Origin: Ruminococcus sp.
GTDB taxonomy: Bacteria; Bacillota; Clostridia; Oscillospirales; Acutalibacteraceae
DNA: 64,000 nt
NCBI GenBank assembly: GCA_017411385.1
Contig: JAFQQF010000026.1
Location: 1-64,000 of the forward strand
Direction of reading: 5' to 3'
How positions within the stretch are numbered: position 1 is the first letter of the stretch; the number at the start of each line of letters is the position of its first letter. A program made the translations under genes and the position numbers. The notes beneath the pieces are model-generated. The model did not search any database. It had not been told where the DNA came from and saw only the letters and a program-made list of their open reading frames with translations. Positions 16,576 through 26,473 of this stretch are shown piece by piece.

Positions 16576-16585
16576 TTCTTGTTGA

Positions 16586-17485
16586 TTATTTAATCGTACC
16601 TATAAGATTATACTTAGCCATACAATCCTTAAGGTCGTGGTAACCGTGGTAACTCATAGGAACTAAAGGCAGACGGCACTCGCCGCAATCAAATCCCATA
16701 AGATTCATAGCTGTCTTGACAGGAATAGGATTAACATCAGAGAACATCATATCCATAAGCTCGATGTATTTGAAGTTCATTTTTGCAGCCTCAACAAAAT
16801 TGTTATCAAGGCAAAGCTGACAGATGTTGTGCATTTCCTGAGGACAAAGATTAGCAAAAACAGAGATAACACCAAGAGCGCCCAAAGACATAAAGGGTAC
16901 GGTCTGGTCATCGTTACCTGAGTAAATGTCAAGCTTATCTCCGCAGAGTGAGCGTGTCTTTGAAACAGAGGAAATATCTCCGTTTGCTTCTTTTGTAGCA
17001 ACGATATTGTCGTGCTTGCAAAGCTCTGCGTAGGTTTCGGGCTTGATGTTACAGCCTGTACGGGAAGGTACGTTGTAAAGAATCATAGGGATATCTACCG
17101 CATCAGCTATAGCGTTGAAATGGCGGATAAGACCTGTCTGTGATGTTTTGTTGTAGTAAGGTGTAACGCTGAGAATTGCATCAGCTCCGTAGGTTTTAGC
17201 TGCCTTGGAAAGACTGATTGCAGTTGCAGTATCGTTACTTCCTGCACCGGCAATAACAGGTACTCTGCCTGCAACCTTGCGAGATACAAATTCAAGAACC
17301 TCGCAATGCTCCTTTTCAGAAAGAGTAGCAGCCTCACCTGTGGTACCGCAAGCAATAATTGCATCAGTACCGCCTGTAATCTGATACTCAATAATCTTTT
17401 CAAAGGATTCATAATTAACACTGCCGTCAGAGTTCATAGGAGTTACAATAGCAACACCGGAACCGGTAAAAATAGGAGTTTTCAT
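16586..17485 (-). CDS. dapA: 4-hydroxy-tetrahydrodipicolinate synthase
   Basis: A 299-residue TIM-barrel aldolase that condenses pyruvate with aspartate semialdehyde, the first committed step to diaminopimelate and lysine. The Schiff-base Lys is in NIVATKEANGD near residue 162, the proton-relay Tyr in MILYNVPSRTG near residue 134, and IIACGTTGEAATL is the pyruvate-binding loop. The ATG at 17485 has GGAGGTT at good spacing, so I reject the five-codon longer start. It follows asd by 44 bp in the same direction, so substrate supply and use are co-transcribed. Confidence 0.96.
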   Translation of the reverse strand: MKTPIFTGSGVAIVTPMNSDGSVNYESFEKIIEYQITGGTDAIIACGTTGEAATLSEKEHCEVLEFVSRKVAGRVPVIAGAGSNDTATAISLSKAAKTYGADAILSVTPYYNKTSQTGLIRHFNAIADAVDIPMILYNVPSRTGCNIKPETYAELCKHDNIVATKEANGDISSVSKTRSLCGDKLDIYSGNDDQTVPFMSLGALGVISVFANLCPQEMHNICQLCLDNNFVEAAKMNFKYIELMDMMFSDVNPIPVKTAMNLMGFDCGECRLPLVPMSYHGYHDLKDCMAKYNLIGTIK

Positions 17486-17529
17486 ATAAATAACCTCCAA
17501 AAATTCAATATGTGAAATTCAGAAAATGA

Positions 17530-18615
17530 TCAATCGATGTAGCCTTCTGCACAAAGAAGCTCAGCAAGAAGAACAGCACCGCCTGCGGCACCTCTAAGAG
17601 TATTATGTGACATACAAACAAACTTGTAATCATACTGAGTATCCTCACGGAGTCTTCCGATAGATACTGCCATACCACCCTCAAGCATACGCTCAGACTT
17701 AATCTGGGGACGGTCAGGCTCTGTGAAGTAGTGAAGGAACTGCTTAGGTGCACTGGGAAGCTCAAGCTCCTGAGCACGACCAGCATACTCATTCCAGATT
17801 TTAATAATCTCATCAACTGAGGGCTTGTTATCTTTATCCTTAAATGACATAAATACAGCCGCTGTATGACCATTGGAAACAGGTACACGCAAGCACTGTG
17901 CTGTAATTGCAATGTCATCAGTCATCTTTATTTCATCGCCCTCAATCTTGCCCCAAATTTTGAGGGGCTCGATTTCAGACTTCTCTTCCTCACCGCCGAT
18001 GTAAGGAATAATGTTGTCTACCATTTCAGGCCAACGCTCGAAGGTTTTGCCGGCGCCGGAAATTGCCTGATATGTGCAAGCGAGAACCTTATCAACACCA
18101 AACTGCATCAAAGGATGGATTGCAGGAACGTAGCTCTGAAGTGAGCAGTTGGACTTAACAGCAATAAAGCCGCGCTTTGTGCCAAGACGTTTTCTCTGAC
18201 TCTCGATGATCTTTGCGTGGTCTGCATTGATTTCGGGAACAATCATGGGAACGTCGGGTGTAAGTCTGTGTGCAGAGTTGTTGGAGATGATAGGACACTC
18301 TGCTTTTGCATAAGCTTCCTCAAGAGCCTTGATTTCGTCCTTCTTCATATCTACAGCACAGAAGCAGAAATCAACCTCAGCTGCAACCTCCTCAACATGA
18401 GAGGCATCCTTGATAACAAGGTCAGCCATATTTGCAGGGATGGGAGTATCCATAACCCATCTGGGTTCAACTACTTCTTTGTATGTTTTACCAGCACTGC
18501 GAGCGCTTGCAGCAAGACATACAACATCGAACCAAGGGTGGTTCTCAAGAAGAATCGCAAATCTCTGGCCTACCATACCTGTAGCGCCAATAATACCTAC
18601 TTTATACTTTTTCAT
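17530..18615 (-). CDS. asd: Aspartate-semialdehyde dehydrogenase
   Basis: A 361-residue enzyme that reduces aspartyl phosphate to aspartate semialdehyde for lysine, threonine and methionine synthesis. The NADP motif is IIGATGMVGQRFAILLENHPWF-like at the start, and the nucleophilic Cys lies in AVKSNCSLQSY. Length and the HPWF motif place it in the archaeal/yeast-type (asd_EA) subgroup, found in many Clostridia. It heads the asd-dapA-dapB unit. GGAGG lies 5 nt before the ATG. A consensus promoter and a leader of about 105 nt with a U-rich hairpin lie upstream. Confidence 0.95.
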   Translation of the reverse strand: MKKYKVGIIGATGMVGQRFAILLENHPWFDVVCLAASARSAGKTYKEVVEPRWVMDTPIPANMADLVIKDASHVEEVAAEVDFCFCAVDMKKDEIKALEEAYAKAECPIISNNSAHRLTPDVPMIVPEINADHAKIIESQRKRLGTKRGFIAVKSNCSLQSYVPAIHPLMQFGVDKVLACTYQAISGAGKTFERWPEMVDNIIPYIGGEEEKSEIEPLKIWGKIEGDEIKMTDDIAITAQCLRVPVSNGHTAAVFMSFKDKDNKPSVDEIIKIWNEYAGRAQELELPSAPKQFLHYFTEPDRPQIKSERMLEGGMAVSIGRLREDTQYDYKFVCMSHNTLRGAAGGAVLLAELLCAEGYID

Positions 18616-18635
18616 AAAAACCTCCTGAAAAAACG

Positions 18636-18659
18636 CAGAAAAAAGTTGTGTTTTTTCTG
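18636..18659 (-). promoter_or_regulatory. U-rich hairpin in the asd leader
   Basis: CAGAAAAAA and TTTTTTCTG pair perfectly around a 6-nt loop. On the minus strand the sequence then reads CGTTTTTTC before the asd SD, so it could act as an attenuator, although the stem is almost all A-U. Confidence 0.4.
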
Positions 18660-18727
18660 AATATATTATATTATTAGTAAAGTAACCACATTGCTATAAA
18701 AAGCAAACATATACCCACTATCTATAT

Positions 18728-18756
18728 AATATACCACCCACTGGTTTTCTTGTCAA
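18728..18756 (-). promoter_or_regulatory. Consensus promoter of asd-dapA-dapB
   Basis: On the minus strand a perfect TTGACA (18751-18756), 17 bp and TATATT (18728-18733). The predicted start leaves a leader of roughly 105 nt before asd. Confidence 0.75.
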
Positions 18757-18815
18757 TCAAATATGAATAGATAGTGCATAATTTTTCACAATATAATTCC
18801 AGAGAGGAAACATAA

Positions 18816-20982
<2,167 letters not shown>

Positions 20983-20998
20983 TTAATAAAATATTCAC

Positions 20999-21027
20999 TT
21001 GATTTATACCATAATAACTGCTATAAT
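20999..21027 (+). promoter_or_regulatory. Promoter of yajC
   Basis: TTGATT (20999-21004), 17 bp and a consensus TATAAT (21022-21027) between tgt and yajC, so yajC can be transcribed apart from queA-tgt. Confidence 0.7.
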
Positions 21028-21058
21028 CTTGTTATTGTTATGAAAGGAAAGATATATA

Positions 21059-21520
21059 ATGATTAGTAACATTTTGAATTTTATTAACCCCATTGCTCTT
21101 TACAGCACAGCTGCTCCTGCAACAACAGGTGCAGAAGAAGTGCCCGCAGGCTGTGCAGGTAACAGCGGTATGATTCTTGTAATTTATATTCTTATATTCG
21201 CTGCAATGTACTTCTTCATGATTAGACCTAATTCAAAGAAGAAAAAGCAGGAAGAAGAGCTTAAGAAAAACATCAACGTTGGCGATGATATTACTACAAT
21301 AGGCGGTATCTGCGGTAAGGTTGTAGCTGTACGCGACGAGGATGAAGAAATCATCATCGAAACAGGTGCAGACAGAGTAAAGCTCAGATTTAAAAAGTGG
21401 TGTATCTATTCTAACAACACAGCAATTGCTGCACAGGAAGAAGAAAAGAAGCGTCAGGCTGAAGAAAAAGCAAGACTCAAAGCAGAGAAAAAAGCTGGCA
21501 AAAACAAAGATAAAGAATAA
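21059..21520 (+). CDS. yajC: Preprotein translocase subunit YajC
   Basis: A 153-residue single-TM accessory of the Sec translocon that works with SecDF. An N-terminal stretch of about 35 residues, longer than in most YajC proteins, leads to the TM segment ILVIYILIFAAMYFFMIRP (about residues 41-59). The conserved cytoplasmic domain follows (NINVGDDITTIGGICGKVV) and the tail is Lys/Glu-rich and highly charged. Position after tgt is common across bacteria. The SD is AAAGGA. Confidence 0.93.
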   Translation: MISNILNFINPIALYSTAAPATTGAEEVPAGCAGNSGMILVIYILIFAAMYFFMIRPNSKKKKQEEELKKNINVGDDITTIGGICGKVVAVRDEDEEIIIETGADRVKLRFKKWCIYSNNTAIAAQEEEKKRQAEEKARLKAEKKAGKNKDKE

Positions 21521-21527
21521 TTAATCA

Positions 21528-21573
21528 ATCCCCTGAATATAATCAAGCAGATTATATTTCAGGGGATGTTTTT
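21528..21573 (+). terminator. Stable hairpin with T-run behind yajC that also covers the next gene's SD
   Basis: ATCCCCTGAATATAATC pairs with the 3' arm at 21550-21567 (17 bp, one bulged A) and TTTTT follows directly. The AGGGGAT in the 3' arm is the only SD for the ATG at 21574, so the structure is both a likely terminator and a block on translation of the following gene. Confidence 0.75.
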
Positions 21574-21993
21574 ATGAAAGCCATTAAATCAACAATAGCA
21601 CAATCCGGCACCGCATTATACATAAAAGCAATTATTTTCGGCACGCTGGCAGGTTCAATGAGTCTTGCAGTTTTGTTGGCGTTAGGTTGTGTGGGACTTT
21701 TAATCACCAGCTCTATTCCCCACGATTATCTGAGCATTATTGCAATAGCTCTTTGTGCTGTTTCCTCCTTCATTAGCGGTTATATATCAGCAAGAATTAC
21801 AAAGGAAAAAGGTTTTTTTATAGGTGTTATATCAGGCATAATTATGTTTGTTATCGTACTGCTTTCCGGCCTGATATGGGGCGATGGAAGTTTTACTTTT
21901 CTCACACCTTTAAAGCTGGTGTTGCTTATGCTGTTTGGAGCGTTGGGTGGAATTAAAGCCGTAAACAAAAAAGACAGAATTCATATTAAGTAA
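21574..21993 (+). CDS. Small membrane protein, TIGR04086-like
   Basis: A 139-residue integral membrane protein with four predicted TM segments (about residues 18-42, 50-70, 80-102 and 110-130) and a basic C-terminus. Size, topology and place directly behind yajC match the TIGR04086 family of Firmicutes, whose function is unknown. Its ATG starts right at the end of the T-run of the yajC hairpin, and its SD is in the hairpin's 3' arm, so it should be expressed weakly or conditionally. A bidirectional terminator closes the unit. Confidence 0.65.
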   Translation: MKAIKSTIAQSGTALYIKAIIFGTLAGSMSLAVLLALGCVGLLITSSIPHDYLSIIAIALCAVSSFISGYISARITKEKGFFIGVISGIIMFVIVLLSGLIWGDGSFTFLTPLKLVLLMLFGALGGIKAVNKKDRIHIK

Positions 21994-21998
21994 GGAAA

Positions 21999-22031
21999 AG
22001 CCACAGAAGACGAATAAAATCTTCTGTGGCT
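21999..22031. terminator. Bidirectional terminator
   Basis: AGCCACAGAAGA and TCTTCTGTGGCT form a perfect 12-bp stem with a 9-nt loop between convergent genes; A- and T-rich tracts flank both sides. Confidence 0.8.
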
Positions 22032-22035
22032 AATT

Positions 22036-22920
22036 TTAATCAATATTGATAAGTTCATATTCACGACTGCCGATGCCGATTTGTGCACCGCTCTCAACAA
22101 TATGAATACCGTGCCTTGAATCCATTCTTTCGATAAGCGAAGCTTTGCCCTCATCAGGTGAGTTTACAACTGCATCATAGCAAGCCTGATCAAGAGCAAC
22201 AGGGTCGATGCTTGCAAATATACCCAAATCCCCCATTTCAGGCTCCTTGGGATGGTCGGAGCAGTCACAATCAACAGAAAGTCTGTTGGCTACATTAATG
22301 TAAACAATGTTTTCGCTTCCCATAAAATCCACAACGCTTTTGCAGGCATCTGCCATACACTCAAGAAAGACATCCTGCTTCGGCAGATTATCAAACATAA
22401 CCCTGTAGTCTGTAGTAACACCAGCTGTATGTATATATGTTTTACCTTTTGTGGAGGCAATTCCGATGCTCATATTTTTAAGAGCACCTCCGAAACCTCC
22501 CATAATATGACCCTTAAAATGTGAAAGCATAAGCATCGAATCGTAATTTTCAATATTCTTTCCTACAATATTCTTTGTAAGATTGATGCCGCCAACAACA
22601 GGGATTTCCATATCAGCTTCTTCATCAAGGATATCACAAGGGGCAATTGCTTTAAAGCCGTGCTCTTCGATAGTTTTCCAATGCTCCTTTGGGTCAAGGC
22701 GTCTGCCCTTATAGGCTGTGCAAGACTCGACGATAACACCACGAAGCTTTGAAACAAGAGGCTCGATTAAGGCTGGCTGTAGGAAATTGTGACCACCGGG
22801 CTCACCTGTAGAGATTTTAACAGCAACCTTGCCATTAAGCTCTACGCCCAATGCATTATAGATATTCACAAGGCTTTCAGGTGTAATCTCCTTTGTAAAA
22901 TACACTTTTGCTTTGCTCAT
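22036..22920 (-). CDS. DUF362 domain-containing protein
   Basis: A 294-residue protein with the DUF362 domain: VAVKISTGEPGGHNFL near residue 32, VVGGINLTKNIVGKNIENYDSMLMLSHFKGH-like central part, and GGFGGALKNMSIGIASTKGK. Many DUF362 proteins carry ferredoxin-type clusters; this one has no CxxCxxCxxxC motif, though a DCDCSDH segment lies near residue 215. The function is unknown. It is the last gene of a minus-strand unit led by the DUF1294 gene, 12 bp behind the kinase gene. Confidence 0.82.
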   Translation of the reverse strand: MSKAKVYFTKEITPESLVNIYNALGVELNGKVAVKISTGEPGGHNFLQPALIEPLVSKLRGVIVESCTAYKGRRLDPKEHWKTIEEHGFKAIAPCDILDEEADMEIPVVGGINLTKNIVGKNIENYDSMLMLSHFKGHIMGGFGGALKNMSIGIASTKGKTYIHTAGVTTDYRVMFDNLPKQDVFLECMADACKSVVDFMGSENIVYINVANRLSVDCDCSDHPKEPEMGDLGIFASIDPVALDQACYDAVVNSPDEGKASLIERMDSRHGIHIVESGAQIGIGSREYELINID

Positions 22921-22932
22921 AATAATTCTCCT

Positions 22933-23511
22933 TTACATATGAAATGAAAGCTCGCATTTTTCTGATATATTGAAATGCCTGAAATACTGGTTTTCAAGAG
23001 GAATCCACTTATTTATAAATTCGGTGGTTTTATCATAACCGTTTCGCAAGAGTATCCTCTTTATCTGCGTAATTCTGTCAATATGCAAAAAAACATGCAA
23101 ATCGCAATAAGAATAAAGCTTTGGGTGGCAACTGTATGAACCTTCAAGAATCACAATGTTTGCAGGAGTTATAAGCTTCTCTTCCTTAAAGGTCATAGTG
23201 TGACAATCAAAGGGTTTATATGTAAACTGTTCTCCGTTAAAAATCGGAATAACCACTTCATCAAGAAGCCTCTCTACATCAATATTACCGCCCGGGGTCT
23301 GCAGTCTTTCTTTCGTACGCTGTTGTGAGCGTAGAAAGAAATCATCCATATGTATAACGGTAGCAGTCAAATACTTGGAAATCATTTCAGCTATGGTTGT
23401 TTTACCGCTTCCGCTCATTCCGTCAATCGCAACTATGATTCTTGTTTTAGTTTTTATCAATTCATTTATTTTTTCAAGAATCAGCTTTAACGGTTCGTTG
23501 TTTTTATTCAT
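22933..23511 (-). CDS. P-loop kinase, uridine kinase-like
   Basis: A 192-residue nucleoside/vitamin kinase-type P-loop protein. Walker A is AIDGMSGSGKTTIAEM (about residues 29-44), followed by HMDDFFLRSQQRT, where the Asp pair resembles the catalytic base of uridine/pantothenate kinases, and ILEGSYSCHPKLYSYCDL. The substrate is not clear. It overlaps the 3' end of an ECF S-component gene by 8 nt, which suggests that it phosphorylates the imported compound and so traps it in the cell; this is inference. AAGGAG lies 7 nt before the ATG at 23511; an upstream in-frame start is rejected. Confidence 0.72.
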   Translation of the reverse strand: MNKNNEPLKLILEKINELIKTKTRIIVAIDGMSGSGKTTIAEMISKYLTATVIHMDDFFLRSQQRTKERLQTPGGNIDVERLLDEVVIPIFNGEQFTYKPFDCHTMTFKEEKLITPANIVILEGSYSCHPKLYSYCDLHVFLHIDRITQIKRILLRNGYDKTTEFINKWIPLENQYFRHFNISEKCELSFHM

Positions 23512-24079
23512 ACGCGGACTCCTTGCTACCACTTGCCTTTCTGAATGGTCTTAAATGGGTTCTGTCAAGAGTAAGCATAACACCGGGAACGATAATCAAC
23601 TGCAGGATAATTCCGGGAACAGCATTGATAAATGCACCCGAAATAAATGTGCTAAGAGTAAATGCCTCTCCCTTGAACCCGAGAAGCAAGAGCATTGCTA
23701 TCCCCCACACAGCTCTGCCTGCAAGCATTGATGTAATCAGACATCGGTATAGCGAACGGATACACTGCCATCTGGCTTTAACAAACAAAAATCCGGTAAG
23801 AAAGCCATAGGTTGCAAGTTCAAAGGACATAGTAATAGCAGAGGGATAAAGTACAGGCATAGTAAACACAAGGCTTCGCATAATTGGAAGTATTACTCCA
23901 ATTGCAAGTCCATACTGCCATCCGCATACTAATGAGCAAAGGATAACCGGAAGGTGCATTGGCAGAAGCATATTTCCTATCTGTTGAATCTGTCCTGTAA
24001 GAAAAGGTAAAAGCAAGCCAATGCTCAGAAACATTGCAGACAAAAGCATATTAACAAGTTTCTTATTTATGTTTTTCAT
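23504..24079 (-). CDS. ECF transporter S component (substrate unknown)
   Basis: A 191-residue membrane protein with six TM segments (about residues 8-28, 33-52, 55-75, 80-100, 110-135 and 150-170). LPMHLPVILCSLVCGWQYGLAIGVILP matches the conserved region of ECF-type vitamin S components, which contact the energising T protein. No T or ATPase genes are nearby, so it would share a module encoded elsewhere, as group II systems do. The ligand cannot be read from the sequence. Its end overlaps the kinase gene. Confidence 0.75.
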   Translation of the reverse strand: MKNINKKLVNMLLSAMFLSIGLLLPFLTGQIQQIGNMLLPMHLPVILCSLVCGWQYGLAIGVILPIMRSLVFTMPVLYPSAITMSFELATYGFLTGFLFVKARWQCIRSLYRCLITSMLAGRAVWGIAMLLLLGFKGEAFTLSTFISGAFINAVPGIILQLIIVPGVMLTLDRTHLRPFRKASGSKESAYE

Positions 24080-24083
24080 AACA

Positions 24084-24965
24084 TCATCCTACGCTTAAAC
24101 TACTGACAAGTGCTGATATATCCATCGGTAATTCTGCTTTAACGCATATATTCTGTGAAGTAAAAGGGTGCTCAAAAGAAACAGAATAACAATGTAAAGC
24201 CTGTCGTGAAATCAAAGTCTTACCGCCACCGTATAAATCATCACCGAATAATGGAAATCCAATATGGGACATATGGCAACGTATCTGATGGGTTCTGCCT
24301 GTTTCGATAACAACATCGAGAACAGAACCGCCATTAATAGTCTGAATTTTTTTATAGTGGGTGACGGCATGCTGGCCCAATTCTGAAACTTCTCTGACAA
24401 TCTTACTGTCAGCTTTCAGCGCAATAGGTGCATTGATAGTACCGCACTCAGGCGTTTCTCCCTGACAAACTGCAATATAATGCTTTGTAAAATCTGCGCT
24501 GTGTAAAAGTGATGCAGTGTGCCTATCCCGTGCAATTACAACTACACCTGATGTGTTTGCATCAAGACGATTAACAGCACGGAAGACAAAATCAGAATCA
24601 GAGCTTATATATCTATAAGATACGATATTTGCAAGAGTGTCAAGCTGATGTATCTTTGCGGGGTGAACAGGCATATAAGCAGGCTTGTTAACAATCAGAA
24701 TATACTCATCCTCATGCAATATATCAAGCTCACCCTTGACAGGTGTAACTGTGTTTTCTTCGGCAGGAAGACTCATTACTACAGTATCTCCTGCATAGAC
24801 TGTATCAACAGAGCGTAAAAGTTCTCCGTTTCTTAAAAGTCCGCCCTGTGTTCTTTTGAGTATCGCAAGAGTACGAGCAGAGAGTTTACATACGACTCTG
24901 AGATATCTGCCTGCATTCATACCGTTATACTCATCAGATACTATGAATTTAAGTTTTTCAGCCAT
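24084..24965 (-). CDS. RluA-family 23S/tRNA pseudouridine synthase
   Basis: A 293-residue enzyme that isomerises uridine in RNA. A short S4-like N-terminal part (GRYLRVVCKLSARTLAILKR) precedes the catalytic domain. The catalytic Asp is in FRAVNRLDANTSGVVVIAR (about residue 135), and the usual ETGRTHQIRCHMSHIGFPLFGD block follows, including the conserved Arg-Thr-His-Gln. The exact target site cannot be told. The start overlaps the DUF1294 gene by 8 nt. Confidence 0.92.
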   Translation of the reverse strand: MAEKLKFIVSDEYNGMNAGRYLRVVCKLSARTLAILKRTQGGLLRNGELLRSVDTVYAGDTVVMSLPAEENTVTPVKGELDILHEDEYILIVNKPAYMPVHPAKIHQLDTLANIVSYRYISSDSDFVFRAVNRLDANTSGVVVIARDRHTASLLHSADFTKHYIAVCQGETPECGTINAPIALKADSKIVREVSELGQHAVTHYKKIQTINGGSVLDVVIETGRTHQIRCHMSHIGFPLFGDDLYGGGKTLISRQALHCYSVSFEHPFTSQNICVKAELPMDISALVSSLSVG

Positions 24966-25248
24966 GAAGCTTCACCCACACTGTAATTACCATTATCAGT
25001 ATCAGCTCCAAGGCTATGATAACAGGAATACCAACCATAAACCTTTTGTGTTTTGTTTTGTGGCGTATGAGTAACATAGTTATGTAAACAGACAAGCCCC
25101 CGCCTATGGCTGATAAAACGAACAAGGTTTTTTCGGAAACTCTCCACTTGTTTCTTTTTGCACAAATCTTATCATAGACAGTAACTATACATCCGATTAC
25201 ATTGATTACCGCCAAATATAACAGGCTCCACTCTAAATACCAAGGCAT
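24958..25248 (-). CDS. DUF1294 membrane protein
   Basis: A 96-residue protein with three TM segments. The DUF1294 signature is YDKICAKRNKWRVSEKTLFVLSAIGGGLSVYI-like between TM1 and TM2, followed by LLIRHKTKHKRFMVGIP. The function of the family is unknown. CGGAGG lies 7 nt before the ATG. It heads a five-gene minus-strand unit (DUF1294, RluA-type, ECF-S, kinase, DUF362) in which all but the last two junctions overlap or nearly touch. Confidence 0.82.
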   Translation of the reverse strand: MPWYLEWSLLYLAVINVIGCIVTVYDKICAKRNKWRVSEKTLFVLSAIGGGLSVYITMLLIRHKTKHKRFMVGIPVIIALELILIMVITVWVKLHG

Positions 25249-25273
25249 AAATATCCTCCGGGAAGTGATTATT

Positions 25274-26473
25274 ATGAGAAAATTTAATTATGTTACTGTT
25301 CTGACAGCTATACTGTTGATTTCAACAATTGGCATAACTATGTTTACAGGTAACAAATATCAAAGCAACGGACTAAACAACACAGAACCCACAATAGACG
25401 AAGCGAAAGAAGATGATGAGATGAGAGGTCTGTGGGTGTCGTATCTTTCACTTGATATGAGCGATACAGATCGAAGCTTCGAAAGCTTCAAAGATAAGTT
25501 TGATAAAATAGTAAGCTCGGCCAAAGATTTAAAATGTAATACACTAATTGTTCAGGTACGGCCGTTTTGCGATGCGCTGTATAAATCCGCTTATTTCCCC
25601 CACTCTCACATTTTATCAGGCAAGCAAGGTGAATACCCAGGTTATGACGCATTAAAATATATGTGCAGTAAAATCCACGCAGAAGGTATGAAGCTTCACG
25701 CTTGGATTAATCCGTACCGTGTATCTTCATCCGGAACGCCTAATGAATTATCTAAAAACAATCCATATATTCTAAATAAGAGTATGGGTGTTGAGCTTGA
25801 TTCTGGAATATACCTAAATCCTGCCAACGACTCAGCAAAAGAGCTAATAGTTGCAGGTGTCAAGGAAATTATAAAAAACTATGATGTAGACGGAATTCAA
25901 TTTGATGACTATTTTTACCCTACGGACTCAGGCTCGTTTGATGATACTGAATTTGAAGCATATAGAGAATCCGTTAACAACATAACCAAGGCAATGTATA
26001 AGGAGCAATGGCGTCAAAGTAACGTAAACCTAATGCTTAATGAAGTTTACAGAGAAATCAAAGCTACTGACTCCTCTGTAGTCTTTGGAATTTCACCGCA
26101 AGGTAATATAGAGAATAATTATAATATCGGTGCAGATGTAAAAAACTGGTGCGAAAGCATTGGATACGCTGATTATATATGCCCTCAAATGTATTATTCA
26201 ACCAACAATCCAACCTTAAACTTCGAAGTTAGCCTGCAAAACTGGCAGGAGTTTGAATATCACAACGATATTAAGGTATACGTTGGGCTCGGTGCCTATA
26301 AAGCAGGAAGCGATGCAGACTCGGGCACGTGGCTTAATACAGACAAAGAGCTTGCAACACAGCTTATGCTGTTAAGACGCTACGGATATGACGGATATAT
26401 GATATACGACTACAGTGCTCTTATAAAAGATAGTGCACAATCAGAGCTTAAAAATTTAAAATCCGTCATTTAG
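25274..26473 (+). CDS. Family 10 glycosyl hydrolase-like protein (DUF187/GHL10), membrane-anchored
   Basis: A 399-residue exported protein. The N-terminal hydrophobic segment (YVTVLTAILLISTIGITMF, about residues 5-23) is an uncleaved anchor or signal. The TIM-barrel domain shows the family motifs MRGLWVSYLSLD, LIVQVRPFCDALY, GMKLHAWINPYR and VDGIQFDDYFYP. Members are thought to cleave cell-surface or peptidoglycan-linked sugars, but activity is rarely shown. The ATG at 25274 is chosen for the signal-like start; GGGAAG is a modest SD. The 3' end overlaps the convergent mtaB gene by 18 nt. Confidence 0.85.
   Translation: MRKFNYVTVLTAILLISTIGITMFTGNKYQSNGLNNTEPTIDEAKEDDEMRGLWVSYLSLDMSDTDRSFESFKDKFDKIVSSAKDLKCNTLIVQVRPFCDALYKSAYFPHSHILSGKQGEYPGYDALKYMCSKIHAEGMKLHAWINPYRVSSSGTPNELSKNNPYILNKSMGVELDSGIYLNPANDSAKELIVAGVKEIIKNYDVDGIQFDDYFYPTDSGSFDDTEFEAYRESVNNITKAMYKEQWRQSNVNLMLNEVYREIKATDSSVVFGISPQGNIENNYNIGADVKNWCESIGYADYICPQMYYSTNNPTLNFEVSLQNWQEFEYHNDIKVYVGLGAYKAGSDADSGTWLNTDKELATQLMLLRRYGYDGYMIYDYSALIKDSAQSELKNLKSVI

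Noticed and set aside
18640-18720. Leader peptide with attenuation control of asd
   Set aside because: A 14-codon ATG frame exists in the leader, but it has no run of Lys, Thr or Met codons and a poor SD.
18775-18800. Promoter for queA using TATAAT at 18792-18797
   Set aside because: The -10 is too near the SD (a leader of about 13 nt) and no acceptable -35 is at the right distance.
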